64,000 bases of DNA from Candidatus Dechloromonas phosphoritropha. GTDB lineage: Bacteria > Pseudomonadota > Gammaproteobacteria > Burkholderiales > Rhodocyclaceae. The notes beneath the pieces are model-generated. The model saw only the letters and a list, made by a program, of their open reading frames with translations, searched no databases and had not been told where the DNA came from. The first letter of the stretch is position 1. Each line of letters opens with the position of its first letter. Shown here piece by piece: positions 46,571 through 55,550 of the stretch. The position numbers and the translations under genes are program-made. The DNA lies in the NCBI GenBank assembly GCA_016722705.1, contig JADKGN010000001.1, forward strand, positions 186,001 to 250,000, in the 5' to 3' direction.

Positions 46571-49423
46571 CTATTCGCCTTCCCCGCGTGTCGCCCCCCG
46601 CTCTTCCGGTGGCAGCGGGGCGAAATAGCCGGCGGCGAGGACGAGCAGCGCGACGCCGATCAATGTTGCCGCCCAGGTCAGGGTACCGCGCCCGGCGGCG
46701 TCGAAAAGCAGGAGCTTGGCGCCCACGACGCAGAGCAGCGTGATGCCGCCGAACCACGCCATGCGTAAGCCACGGCGCGAGGCGAGGACCAGGGTGGCAA
46801 TGGCGGTGCCAGTCCACAACAGCGTGAGCAGCGCGTGGAAGAGCGTCGACCGTAGCAGCGGCTCGCCCGCGAACGGCACGCCGCCCCAGTGGTGGGCGAT
46901 GCGCGCGGCGAGAGCTGACAGCCAGATAAAGGCGAGGGCGATAAGCACTCCGCGGAGAAGGCGGCCTTCCTCCGGCTTCAGCACGCCCGCCAGCAGCAGG
47001 AGTGAAGCCGTGGCGGCAACCTGCGTCGCGTCGAAGACGTTGAGCAGCGGCAAGTAGGGCCAGCCGAGCCCGTCGGCACCGGAGAGCGTGGCGTTACCCA
47101 ACGGCAGCAGCACAACCAGCCCGGCCAGAGCCGGGAAGATACCCAGCGGCACGTAGTGCGCTTCGGCGACGGCGAACGGCCACAGCCCGCGCTTCGCGCC
47201 ACCGGCAACCAGCGCGATGCTCGCCGCGAGTACAGCGACGACGGCGACGAATGCCCAGAAGTGGGGCGGTTCGGCGTGGCGCTCGGCCTGCCACGAAGTT
47301 TCCAGCACCAGCGAGGCGAGTAGCAGCCACCAGCCGCCGACATGTCGGACGGACTGAAAGGACGGCGCACCGCGCTTCTCGTCGGCGGCGAGCAAAATAT
47401 GGTGAAGGACGAGCGCAAGTGGCAGCGCAAAGGCCATGAAGCCGGCGAACGGGTGCCCGATGCGGCCTATGGTGACGACAGCGGCCAGCGCCGCCGCGGC
47501 CGTCAGGAGCAGGCTGGCCGCCCGCAATTGTGGCCAGCGCCAGCGCATGCTAAGTCCGTCGACTGCGACCACCGACGCGGCGACGAACAGCAGGTGATAC
47601 GACGGCTGCAACGCCCACGGCGCGCAGCGGGAAATCTCGGCGAAGCCAGTGGTGAACCACCAGACCGCCGCCCAGCCCAGCGGTAGCGTGGGCGGCACCG
47701 GTGTCGTCCCCGCGATCCGCTGCAGGATGCGTGTAGAGAAGAGCGCGGCACCAACCACGAGGGCGGCGCCGAGCACCGCATCGTTGGCTACTGGCAGTCC
47801 GCGATGCAGCGCATGCCAGCCGAGGAACAGAGCGATCCCGGCCGCGACCTGCATCAGCAGGCCGGTGGCCTGGGCAATTGTCCGGCGCGTGCGGACGCCA
47901 TACCAGACCACGGCGGCGCCCTCGGCGGCCCAGAAGGCGGAAGTCACCTGGGCGTCGAAGGCGAGCGGCACAGCGATGGTCGCGAGGAAGGCGGCAATCC
48001 CGAAATGGGCGTAAGCGATGAGCGGCGGAGTACTGGAGGCGCGGTGCGCGATCAGCCCCCAGAGCATGAAGTACCAGAGCGAACCGGCCAGCGCGCTCCA
48101 CGCCAGACCGTAGGGTGTGTCACCTACCAGTTGTGCTTGTAGAAAACAGCCGACCAGTGGTGCGCCGAAAAGCAGCATGCCGTCCTGCCACCCCGCACTG
48201 CCGGGCGCGCGGAAAATGGTAGTGGCGACTGGCATCGCCGAGTAGGCGGCGAGAAAGAGGATAACGAAGACTTGCGTCACCACATAGTGCGGCGGATGGT
48301 AGTTGCCGATTGCCCAGACCATGCCGACCGCCAGAGTGAATACGAAGCCGGCGATGTTGAGTACGCGCCACGCCCGGAACCAGTCGACGCCAAGGATGAA
48401 AACGTTGAGCAGCGTGAAATAGAGGAAGAGCGGCAGCGGCGTCTGCGTTTCGCTGCCAGCAAGCACCGGCGCGAGGAATGCGCCGGAGAGGCCGAGCACC
48501 GCCAGCACAGGGCCGTCCTGGCGTGCTGCAAGGGCGACGCAGCCGACGCCGAGCGCGGCGAAGGCGGCGAACGCCGGCCCCTGGCCGATCATTGCGTAGC
48601 GGGTGAGCATGAAATAGCCGACGAGGTAGAGCAATGCGAAGCCTCCCCCTTGCAGTGCCAGCCCGAAGACACGGTGGCGTGCATCTCGCGCCTTGGCGAT
48701 GCCGAAGGCGATCAACGCGATGCCGGCGACGGCTGCGGCGATCAGGCGTACCGGTACTGGCAGCAGCCCGTAATCGATCACCAGGCGCAGCACCGAAGCG
48801 ACGCCGAAGAAGAGAAGAACGATGCCGATCTTGGCGAGTGGGTTGGATTCCCAGAACCACCTTAGCCAGCCGGGAACCTCCAGCCGTTCGCCGCCGATCC
48901 CGAACCTGCCTTTCATGAAGTCGGCCATCGGGTCGGGTCGGGACTCGGCAGTTTGCGGATCGGATGGTGACGGATCTTTCTCGAAGGCGGCCGATGGCTT
49001 ACGCGGTTCGAGCAGGGCATCGAGGTCGACCCAGTGCTCCCGGGGTCGCTGTTGCGAATGTGGCGGCCTGACGGCAGTGCCGCTCGCCGCTGCGGTTAGA
49101 GCCGGTGCCTCGGCGGCGTTTCCGGCCGCAGGAGGCGGGGAGGCGGGTTCGGTGGTCCCGACGACGGGTGGCACGATCGACGGCTCGCCTGGCGCGACCA
49201 GCCGGCGCAGCACCCCGAGTTCGCTGCGCTGCTCGGCCAGGCGCTGCTCAATCGTCAGGAGGCGCTGCTCCAGCTCGTGCTGGCTCTTCCCCATAAGATG
49301 CCGGTTCCGGAAGAAGTAGCCGCCGACCAGCGCCCCGACGATGGCCCCGAAGAACCAAAGTTTACCGCCGAAGGCACTGCCGAGCAGCAAGCCGATGACA
49401 GCACCGACGATGATGGTCCACAT
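46571..49423 (-). CDS. DUF2339 multi-pass membrane protein
   Basis: About 950 residues from ATG 49423 (MWTIIVGAVIGLLLGSAFGG); the upstream ORF part is Arg-rich and rejected. A glycine-rich N-terminal helix pair is followed by a coiled coil (HELEQRLLTIEQRLAEQRSE), a Pro/Ala-rich linker, WLRWFWESNPLAKIGIVLLFFGVA and then more than twenty hydrophobic segments to the C-terminus. This is the DUF2339 layout. Function unknown; envelope-associated. Confidence 0.87.
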   Translation of the reverse strand: MWTIIVGAVIGLLLGSAFGGKLWFFGAIVGALVGGYFFRNRHLMGKSQHELEQRLLTIEQRLAEQRSELGVLRRLVAPGEPSIVPPVVGTTEPASPPPAAGNAAEAPALTAAASGTAVRPPHSQQRPREHWVDLDALLEPRKPSAAFEKDPSPSDPQTAESRPDPMADFMKGRFGIGGERLEVPGWLRWFWESNPLAKIGIVLLFFGVASVLRLVIDYGLLPVPVRLIAAAVAGIALIAFGIAKARDARHRVFGLALQGGGFALLYLVGYFMLTRYAMIGQGPAFAAFAALGVGCVALAARQDGPVLAVLGLSGAFLAPVLAGSETQTPLPLFLYFTLLNVFILGVDWFRAWRVLNIAGFVFTLAVGMVWAIGNYHPPHYVVTQVFVILFLAAYSAMPVATTIFRAPGSAGWQDGMLLFGAPLVGCFLQAQLVGDTPYGLAWSALAGSLWYFMLWGLIAHRASSTPPLIAYAHFGIAAFLATIAVPLAFDAQVTSAFWAAEGAAVVWYGVRTRRTIAQATGLLMQVAAGIALFLGWHALHRGLPVANDAVLGAALVVGAALFSTRILQRIAGTTPVPPTLPLGWAAVWWFTTGFAEISRCAPWALQPSYHLLFVAASVVAVDGLSMRWRWPQLRAASLLLTAAAALAAVVTIGRIGHPFAGFMAFALPLALVLHHILLAADEKRGAPSFQSVRHVGGWWLLLASLVLETSWQAERHAEPPHFWAFVAVVAVLAASIALVAGGAKRGLWPFAVAEAHYVPLGIFPALAGLVVLLPLGNATLSGADGLGWPYLPLLNVFDATQVAATASLLLLAGVLKPEEGRLLRGVLIALAFIWLSALAARIAHHWGGVPFAGEPLLRSTLFHALLTLLWTGTAIATLVLASRRGLRMAWFGGITLLCVVGAKLLLFDAAGRGTLTWAATLIGVALLVLAAGYFAPLPPEERGATRGEGE

Positions 49424-49560
49424 GACTGTCTTCCTCGACAAGTTCGAACTGCGTCTGTCCGTAGCGATTAAGCGGGCAATTCTACCCGCGCGGCGCAACC
49501 GGCGGTTGACGTGGCGCAACCCGGCGCCCTGCCAGCAAATGGTGCACTGCAACAAAATTG

Positions 49561-49611
49561 TTGACAACGAGCCAAATAAGGCTAGAATGAACTCATGTTG
49601 CAGCGCAGCAA
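49561..49611 (+). promoter_or_regulatory. Putative phaP promoter and PhaR-like site
   Basis: TTGACA (49561-49566) and TAGAAT (49583-49588) are spaced by 16 bp, a good sigma-70-type pair. Immediately downstream, TTGCAGCGCAGCAA (49598-49611) is a near-palindrome with TGC/GCA half-sites; a further TGCACTGC lies at 49543. PhaR repressors of PHA producers bind TGC-rich sites near phasin genes, so this is a candidate operator, by inference. Confidence 0.55.
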
Positions 49612-49676
49612 TTTAGTTGAGTCAAGCGGGCAATAGGCTACTTCAAGCAAGTATTACCTTTACGGAGAAACTCACC

Positions 49677-50246
49677 ATGAACTTCAAACCTCAAGACCTC
49701 GCCAACGCCGGTATCGGTTCCGTTTCCCTGCTCGCCAATGCCGCCCTCGACGGCATCGAGCGCCTCGCGGCGCTGAATCTGAACGCCGGTCGTTCCTTCG
49801 CCGAAACCTCCGTCGCCAACTTCAACGCGCTTCTCGGCACGACCGACATCAAGTCCTTCATCGACATGCAGCAGAAGCTTGCCACCCCGGCCATCGAAAC
49901 GGGCATGGAATACTCGCGCAACGTCATCGCTGTCGCCACCGAAACCAAGGACAAGATCGCCAAGGAAGTCGAAACCCGTGTCGCAGCCGTCAATACCAAT
50001 GTCGCCGATCTTGTCGATCAGGCTCTGGCCGCTGCTCCGGCCGGTTCCGAGGTAGCCGTGGAAGCCGTCAAGGGCGCCATGAAGACCGCCAACGACGCCT
50101 TCGAAGGCATGAACAAGGCTGCCAGACAGGCTGCCAATGTCGCCGAAGCGAGCGTCAACGCCGCCACCGAAGCAGCCTTGAATGCTGCGAACGTCGTTGC
50201 CCCGAAGGCCGTCGCAACCAAGGCTTCCGCCAAGAAGGCCGCCTGA
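49677..50246 (+). CDS. phaP: Phasin family protein (PHA granule-associated)
   Basis: 189 residues from ATG 49677 after ACGGAG. The Phasin_2 domain covers about 5-110 (FNALLGTTDIKSFIDMQQKL, YSRNVIAVATETKDKIAKEV). The C-terminal half is Ala-rich helical with a Lys tail (ATKASAKKAA), common to betaproteobacterial phasins. Coats polyhydroxyalkanoate granules and limits their size. A strong bidirectional terminator follows. Confidence 0.92.
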   Translation: MNFKPQDLANAGIGSVSLLANAALDGIERLAALNLNAGRSFAETSVANFNALLGTTDIKSFIDMQQKLATPAIETGMEYSRNVIAVATETKDKIAKEVETRVAAVNTNVADLVDQALAAAPAGSEVAVEAVKGAMKTANDAFEGMNKAARQAANVAEASVNAATEAALNAANVVAPKAVATKASAKKAA

Positions 50247-50260
50247 GTACTGACTGTCGC

Positions 50261-50306
50261 CCGGGCGCAAAAAAGCCGGAGACATCTCCGGCTTTTTTGC
50301 GCCCGG
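50261..50306. terminator. Bidirectional terminator between phaP and parC
   Basis: A 22-bp perfect inverted repeat with a 2-base loop: CCGGGCGCAAAAAAGCCGGA, then GA, loop CA, and its complement. The A-tract and T-tract serve both converging genes. Confidence 0.9.
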
Positions 50307-50313
50307 ACGGGCT

Positions 50314-52647
50314 TCACCTCCGGCTGATCCGGATCAGCTTGCCTCTGCCGCCGCGACTTCCACGACAGAGTTCGAGTCGTTCGCCCTTGAGCTTGCCGGC
50401 CGCTCCGTCAACGACGGCGACGATCTCGCCGAGAGCAGTCTTGCCGGGGTCGGCTGCGATCAGCTTGAGGCCACGACCGCGCGGCAGGAGGCGGATCTCC
50501 TCGACGGGGAAGACGAGGCAACGGCCGTCCCGCGTCAGGCAGGCGACCTCGCCGCCGGCCGGCGCGGGCATGAAGACGGTCGGTGATTCGCCGTCGCCGA
50601 GGGTCAGGAATGCCTTGCCGGCCTTGCCGCGAGACAAAAAGTCCTCGCCCCGGCAGCGGAAGCCGTAGCCGCCGTCGGAGGCGACGAGGTAAATGCGCTC
50701 GGGGGAAACCACATGTGCCAGTGCCAGCTTGCCGCCACCGACGAAGTCGGCGAGCGAGGTGGCGGGAATGCCGTCACCCTTGCCACCGGGAATGTCGGAC
50801 GCCGGAATCGAGTAGGCGCGGCCCTTGGTATCGAGCAGGATCAGGTGGTCGACCGTGCGGCAGGGCAGGCAGGCGAGCAGACTGTCGCCGGAACGGAAGC
50901 TGAGTTGCGCGGGATCGATGTTGGGGCCGGTGCGCGAACGCAGCCAGCCATGCTTCGAGACGATCAGCGTCGTCGGCTCGTCGACGATGGAAACCGTCTT
51001 GGCGTCCGACATCGTGACCTTCTCCGACGTTTCGATCAGTGTCCGCCGGTCGTCGCCGTACTTCTTTGCATCGGCCCGGATTTCGCTGGCCACGCAGGCG
51101 CGCAGTGCTTCTTCCGAACTCAGCAGATGGTTCAATCCCGTGGCTTCCTCGCGCAGTTTCGCCAGTTCCTCGCCGATCTTGATCCCTTCCAGTCGTGCCA
51201 ACTGGCGCAGGCGGATTTCGAGGATGTCCTCGGCCTGGATCGCCGACAGATTGAAGACCGCCATCAGATCGGCCTTGGGGTCGTCCGATTCGCGGATAAC
51301 CTTGATGACGCGGTCGATGTCGAGCAGGATGGCCTGTCGACCTTCGAGGATATGGATGCGCTTCTCTGCAGCGGCCAGCCGGTGGCGCGTGCGGCGCTCG
51401 ACGGTAGCCAGCCGGAACCGGCACCACTCGGCGATCATGCCGTGAAGCGAGGCCTGGCGCGGCGTGCCGTTGACGCCGATCACGGTCAGGTTGATCGCGG
51501 CGTTGGTTTCGAGGCTGGTGTGGGCGAGCAGCAGGCGCACCAGATCGTCCTGACCCTGGCGCGACGAGGCCGGCTCGATAACGAGGCGGATGGCGTGCTC
51601 CTTGCCTGATTCGTCGCGCACGCCCCTTTCCGAAATCGACGACAGGAAGGCAGCCTTCAGGTTGAGCTGTTCCGGCGTGAACACCTTCTTGCCGGCCTTT
51701 TCCCTGGCGACCGGGTTCGAGCAGGCTTCGATTTCCGACATCACCGTCGCGGTCGAGACGCCCGGCGGCAGTTCGGTAATCACCAGCTTCCACTGGCCAC
51801 GCGCCAGATTCTCGATTTTCCAGCGGGCGCGTACACGCAGGCTGCCGCGACCGCCGCGATAGGTGGCGGCGATTTCCTCGGGCGTTGAAATGATCTGCGC
51901 GCCGCCGGGATAATCGGGGCCGGGAATCAGCGCCAGCAGTTTGTCCTCGCTGAAATTTGGGTTCTTTACCAGGTTGACCGCGGCAGCGGCAATTTCGCGC
52001 AGGTTGTGGGCGGGAATCTCGGTTGCCATGCCGACGGCGATACCGGAGGCGCCGTTGAGCAGGCAAAATGGCAGGCGGGCCGGGAGCAGCGCCGGCTCGT
52101 CGTTGGCGCCGTCGTAATTGGGCTTCCAGTCGACGGTGCCTTCATCGAGTTCGGCGAGCAGCAGTTCGGCAATCGGCGTCAGGCGGGCTTCTGTGTAGCG
52201 CATCGCCGCCGCGTTGTCGCCATCGCGCGAACCAAAATTGCCCTGGCCGTCGACCACCGGGTAACGCAGGCTCCAGTCCTGCGCCATGCGCACCATCGCG
52301 TCGTAGACCGACGAATCGCCGTGTGGGTGGTATTTGCCGATCACATCGCCGACTACGCGCGCCGACTTGACGTGGCGCGGGCTCCGGTATAGCCCCATGC
52401 GATGCATGGCGTAGAGAATGCGACGCTGTACCGGCTTCTGGCCATCGGCGGCCGAGGGCAGGGCGCGACCGGTGACGACGCTCATCGCATATTCGAGGTA
52501 GCGGCGGGCAGCGTAGTCGGCGGGCGAGGGAATATCGCCGGCCGGAGCGCTGGCCGCCGGCGGCAGGGTCGGCGGCAGTTCCGGCGCTGTCGGGTCGGAG
52601 GTTTTCGGCCCGGTGCCGGTGTCGAAGAGCTTCAGTTGATCGGTCAT
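50314..52647 (-). CDS. parC: DNA topoisomerase IV subunit A
   Basis: 777 residues. The catalytic Tyr is in NAAAMRYTEARLTPI (near residue 130), after VKSARVVGDVIGKYHPHGDS and YDAMVRMAQDWSLRYP. A breakage-reunion coiled coil (RLRQLARLEGIKIGEELAKL) and a shorter C-terminal beta-propeller region distinguish it from GyrA. Decatenates daughter chromosomes. The first 30 residues (Pro/Ala-rich) are variable. parE is not in the window. Confidence 0.95.
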   Translation of the reverse strand: MTDQLKLFDTGTGPKTSDPTAPELPPTLPPAASAPAGDIPSPADYAARRYLEYAMSVVTGRALPSAADGQKPVQRRILYAMHRMGLYRSPRHVKSARVVGDVIGKYHPHGDSSVYDAMVRMAQDWSLRYPVVDGQGNFGSRDGDNAAAMRYTEARLTPIAELLLAELDEGTVDWKPNYDGANDEPALLPARLPFCLLNGASGIAVGMATEIPAHNLREIAAAAVNLVKNPNFSEDKLLALIPGPDYPGGAQIISTPEEIAATYRGGRGSLRVRARWKIENLARGQWKLVITELPPGVSTATVMSEIEACSNPVAREKAGKKVFTPEQLNLKAAFLSSISERGVRDESGKEHAIRLVIEPASSRQGQDDLVRLLLAHTSLETNAAINLTVIGVNGTPRQASLHGMIAEWCRFRLATVERRTRHRLAAAEKRIHILEGRQAILLDIDRVIKVIRESDDPKADLMAVFNLSAIQAEDILEIRLRQLARLEGIKIGEELAKLREEATGLNHLLSSEEALRACVASEIRADAKKYGDDRRTLIETSEKVTMSDAKTVSIVDEPTTLIVSKHGWLRSRTGPNIDPAQLSFRSGDSLLACLPCRTVDHLILLDTKGRAYSIPASDIPGGKGDGIPATSLADFVGGGKLALAHVVSPERIYLVASDGGYGFRCRGEDFLSRGKAGKAFLTLGDGESPTVFMPAPAGGEVACLTRDGRCLVFPVEEIRLLPRGRGLKLIAADPGKTALGEIVAVVDGAAGKLKGERLELCRGSRGGRGKLIRISRR

Positions 52648-52797
52648 GGCAGGAATTTTTGCAAACGAGGAACCGGGTGGCGTCAGCCGTGCATCAAGGC
52701 CGCGATGTTACCTGAGAAGTTCCGGGCACGGTCTGCCAGACGTAATAAAGCCGGGCAGAGGTTCCCCTCTGGCCCGGCCCGACGAAGCGATTGGTGC

Positions 52798-53181
52798 TTA
52801 CTTGCCGACCGCGGCCTTGGTCTTGTCGGCAGCATCCTTGGTGGCATCGGCGGCTTCCTTGGTCGCGTCGGCAGCCTTGACCACCATCTCCTTGCCGGCC
52901 TCCTTGGTCGCCTCGACAGCTTCCTTGGTCGCCACTACAGCTTCCTTACCGGCTTCCTTGGTCGCCTCGACAGCTTCCTTACCGGCTTCCTTGGTCGCGT
53001 CAGTGGCTGCGCCAACGGCCGCTTCAGCCTTCTTGGCTGCTTCGTCGGCCTTCTGTGACGCCTCTGCGGCTACCTTGGCGGCCTGAGCTTTGGCCTCCGC
53101 CGCTTTCTTGGCGGCGTCGTCGCCACAGGCGGAAACGGTCAGGGCAAGGAAGGCGGAAATGACAAGTAGATGAATTTTCAT
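52798..53181 (-). CDS. Ala/Lys/Glu-rich repeat lipoprotein
   Basis: 127 residues from ATG 53181. MKIHLLVISAFLALTVSAC has a lipobox (VSAC). The mature part is almost only Ala, Lys, Glu, Asp and Val, with repeats such as EATKEAGKEAV and ATKEAADATKDAADKTK, predicting a long amphipathic helix. The DNA repeat behind it (tcctt-ggtcgcctcgaca) is near-identical several times over. Resembles Lpp-like or LEA-like helical lipoproteins; function unknown. Confidence 0.75.
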   Translation of the reverse strand: MKIHLLVISAFLALTVSACGDDAAKKAAEAKAQAAKVAAEASQKADEAAKKAEAAVGAATDATKEAGKEAVEATKEAGKEAVVATKEAVEATKEAGKEMVVKAADATKEAADATKDAADKTKAAVGK

Positions 53182-53464
53182 GATTCTGATCTCCAGTGGG
53201 GATGTGAAATGATTGAACAAGACGTTGCAAAAACTGCGGCCAAAATTCGCAGCATGATTGACAACGGTGAACCGATAGTTTTTTGCAAAGCGCCACTATA
53301 GCAGCATATTCTCCAGCGCGTGTAAACCGGCGGGCAGCGCGTCGGGTTGCCAGCGCTTGTTTCGCGTTCCTGAAATTTGCCTGTTTTTCACGGTCGACCG
53401 CAGCAAGACAGGAACTTTCGGTTGGCTCAGCACAACCCGTCATTCTTGTCGTCTTCCAGCTTGG

Positions 53465-53762
53465 GAAGGTGGTCGCCTACGCCAAGAACGACCACCTTGG
53501 CTTCCAGATTTATTACCTGTGGAACGGCAGCCGGCGACGCTTCGTTCCGGACTTCCTGATTCGTTTGAGCAACGGCAAGACGCTAGTGCTTGAGATCAAG
53601 GGCGAGGACTCCGACCAGAACAAAGCGAAACGTGCTGCTCTCGAAGCTTGGGTGAAGGCGATCAATGCCCGCAGCGGTTTTGGCGTCTGGCGCTGGGACG
53701 TGGCGCTTGAACCAGCGGAGATTCAGGACATCGTGATTAAGCACATGAATAGTATTACATAG
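53465..53762 (+). pseudogene. Type III restriction enzyme (Res subunit) C-terminal remnant
   Basis: The frame reads VVAYAKNDHLGFQIYYLWNG, RRRFVPDFLIRLSNG and KTLVLEIKGEDSDQNKAK, then FGVWRWDVALEPAEIQDI. The PDFLIRL...LEIKG pair is a PD-(D/E)XK nuclease motif, and the whole stretch matches the end of DEAD-box type III restriction enzymes or similar helicase-nucleases. The helicase part is missing upstream. A relic of a lost restriction system next to AT-rich DNA. Confidence 0.65.
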
Positions 53763-54095
53763 TGTCATGAATATATTGAAAAACATCATTTAGCATGATC
53801 GGTATCAGTGACTTTGGTATCTGGTGCTCGAATGTGCGTTTTCGTCAGCCAAAATTCGGAATATTGTGATAAATAACATAACTAATATCTGATAACTTGC
53901 TGATCATATTAAATAATAATTCGGTTTCAATTCACGTAAAATCAGTGACGTCAGACAGGAAATGCCCCAATGTGGCCGGGGTTGCGTGGATTACAGCCGT
54001 GGGTCGTTCTTTCCGCTGCTCCAAGAGCATAGATCCACTAAGTTTATAAATTAAATCTTAAAAATCATATAATTGTAAATGTTACTTAAATCTAT
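53763..54095. other. AT-rich intergenic island
   Basis: 333 bp with far lower G+C than the rest of the window (runs such as gataaataacataactaata). No ORF, RNA gene or clear repeat. It follows the restriction-enzyme remnant and may be foreign DNA left from the same acquisition. Confidence 0.6.
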
Positions 54096-55082
54096 TTATA
54101 TTTTGGCCTTGCCAAGGATTTCGCTCGCAAAGCGGGCGAGCGGCACTCTGAATCCAGCTGCGTTCGGGTGTCCGCCGCCCCCGTAGCCAGCGGCAATCGC
54201 GGCTACATCGACCCTTCCGACAGCGCGCAGCGAAACCTTCACGTCGCCCCCGGCGCCAAGTTCCCAGGTTAGGCCGAAGCTGCCGCTTTGCTCGGCAAGG
54301 CGGTTGCCAAGTTCCGACGCGAACAACGCGTTGGCGTTGACGGCAAGGCCGTCGACGGCGCGCCAGCCGCGCTCGCCGTCGCTCACCGTCGGCAGTCCGT
54401 GACGTTGCGCCTGCAGCAAATCCACGGGTTCGCCGTGCAGGCGGGCGGGCATGACCAGGTTGCCTTGTGCAAGGCGTTCGATCTCGCTCTGGAAGAAGCG
54501 CTCGATGGCTTCGCCCTCGGCCAGCAAGACCAGGTAGCGCGGCGTGTGCGGCGCGTCCGCCTGGCGCACGAGTTCGTCCCAAGCGGCAAAATCGTACGGC
54601 AGCAGGCGTAGGGCGCGGGAGATGGGGCGCGAGCCCGGGAGCGCGAAGCGCCACAGGTCGACGTCCTCGACATGGCGCAGCACGAGTGGAACGGGGCGAT
54701 CCGGATGGAAATGCTCCCAAGCCAGACGAACGCCTGATTTGCCAAGGTCGAAGACGACCGTCAGCGGCAGAGTGGGGTGGCGAAAGAATTCGGTGCCGTC
54801 AGGGGATTTGTCCAGGCGGTCGGCCCACGGTTGAAGTGCGGAAGCGTGATGGTCGATCTGGGTGACCGAAGCGGCGACGCCAGCCATTGCTTCGAGCTTC
54901 TCCGGCGAAAATGAGAAGTCGAGGACATAGACTGCGTGGCCGGCAATTTCGGCCATTTCCCACGGTTGACCGTGATGCATTGGCCAGTAGATGGCGTGGT
55001 CACCAAAACGCAGCCAGGCGGCGTAGGCTGCGCCAAAGCCGTCCGGACAGTCGGCGTGATAGAGAACGGTAACCGGGGTCAC
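54096..55082 (-). CDS. DHH/DHHA1 family phosphoesterase
   Basis: 328 residues. VLYHADCPDGFGAAYAAW (metal-binding HxDxDG-like), VLDFSFSPEK, TQIDHHASAL (DHH motif) and the C-terminal DHHA1 block GGGGHPNAAGFRVP are all present, the marks of oligoribonuclease/phosphohydrolase-type enzymes. The exact substrate (short oligonucleotides or cyclic-dinucleotide products) is unknown. Followed by slyX further upstream on the same strand. Confidence 0.87.
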   Translation of the reverse strand: MTPVTVLYHADCPDGFGAAYAAWLRFGDHAIYWPMHHGQPWEMAEIAGHAVYVLDFSFSPEKLEAMAGVAASVTQIDHHASALQPWADRLDKSPDGTEFFRHPTLPLTVVFDLGKSGVRLAWEHFHPDRPVPLVLRHVEDVDLWRFALPGSRPISRALRLLPYDFAAWDELVRQADAPHTPRYLVLLAEGEAIERFFQSEIERLAQGNLVMPARLHGEPVDLLQAQRHGLPTVSDGERGWRAVDGLAVNANALFASELGNRLAEQSGSFGLTWELGAGGDVKVSLRAVGRVDVAAIAAGYGGGGHPNAAGFRVPLARFASEILGKAKI

Positions 55083-55091
55083 GGGCGTTGT

Positions 55092-55292
55092 TCAGTAGTG
55101 CGGCGGCAATTCGTCGCGCAGGCTGTGCTGCTCGGCCGGAGCGGCGGCTTGAATCTGGTCGCGCAAGCTATTGATTCCGTTGATCAAAAGATCGATCTGC
55201 TGTTGCTGGCGGAAGACGATCCGGTTCAGTTCGTCGACCAGGTCTTCGGTATAGGTGATCTTGATTTCAAGTTCGGTGATGCGCGATTCCAT
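55092..55292 (-). CDS. slyX: SlyX family protein
   Basis: 66 residues from ATG 55292 (MESRITELEIKITYTEDLVD), then LNRIVFRQQQQIDLLINGIN and a C-terminal DELPPHY, the SlyX ending. A short coiled coil of unknown function. 15 bp downstream of the small membrane protein gene. Confidence 0.9.
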   Translation of the reverse strand: MESRITELEIKITYTEDLVDELNRIVFRQQQQIDLLINGINSLRDQIQAAAPAEQHSLRDELPPHY

Positions 55293-55306
55293 TCGCCTGC
55301 CTTCGC

Positions 55307-55450
55307 TTATTTTTCGTTGTGCCAGTCGCGCAGGGTTTCCTTGGCGGGTGGCGGGGGGGGGTTGTCCACATCGCGCCGACTGATCAGAGGCAGCGCTACG
55401 CCGATCACGAAAACCAGGCAAACGCCCAGTACGATCCAGCCCACGTTCAT
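55307..55450 (-). CDS. Small single-pass membrane protein
   Basis: 47 residues from ATG 55450: MNVGWIVLGVCLVFVIGVAL is a transmembrane helix, then PLISRRDVDN, a run of five prolines and ETLRDWHNEK. A run of nine G's on the plus strand encodes the prolines and is in frame. Same strand and tight spacing with slyX suggests one transcript. Not recognised as a named family. Confidence 0.65.
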   Translation of the reverse strand: MNVGWIVLGVCLVFVIGVALPLISRRDVDNPPPPPAKETLRDWHNEK

Positions 55451-55550
55451 CGTGCGTCTCCCGGAAAACGTCAAATCTTACTGCGATTCACGCCCGTCGT
55501 CGCGCGAGCTTTGGTATCTTTCGGCCATTGCTTCCGAGATAGCGAAGACC

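Noticed and set aside
52870..53000. Tandem DNA repeats taken as a regulatory or satellite element
   Set aside because: They are in frame within the Ala/Lys-rich lipoprotein gene and explained by its peptide repeats.
55307..55450. Frameshift in the G9 tract of the small membrane protein
   Set aside because: Counting the run from its first base shows the five-proline frame is intact.
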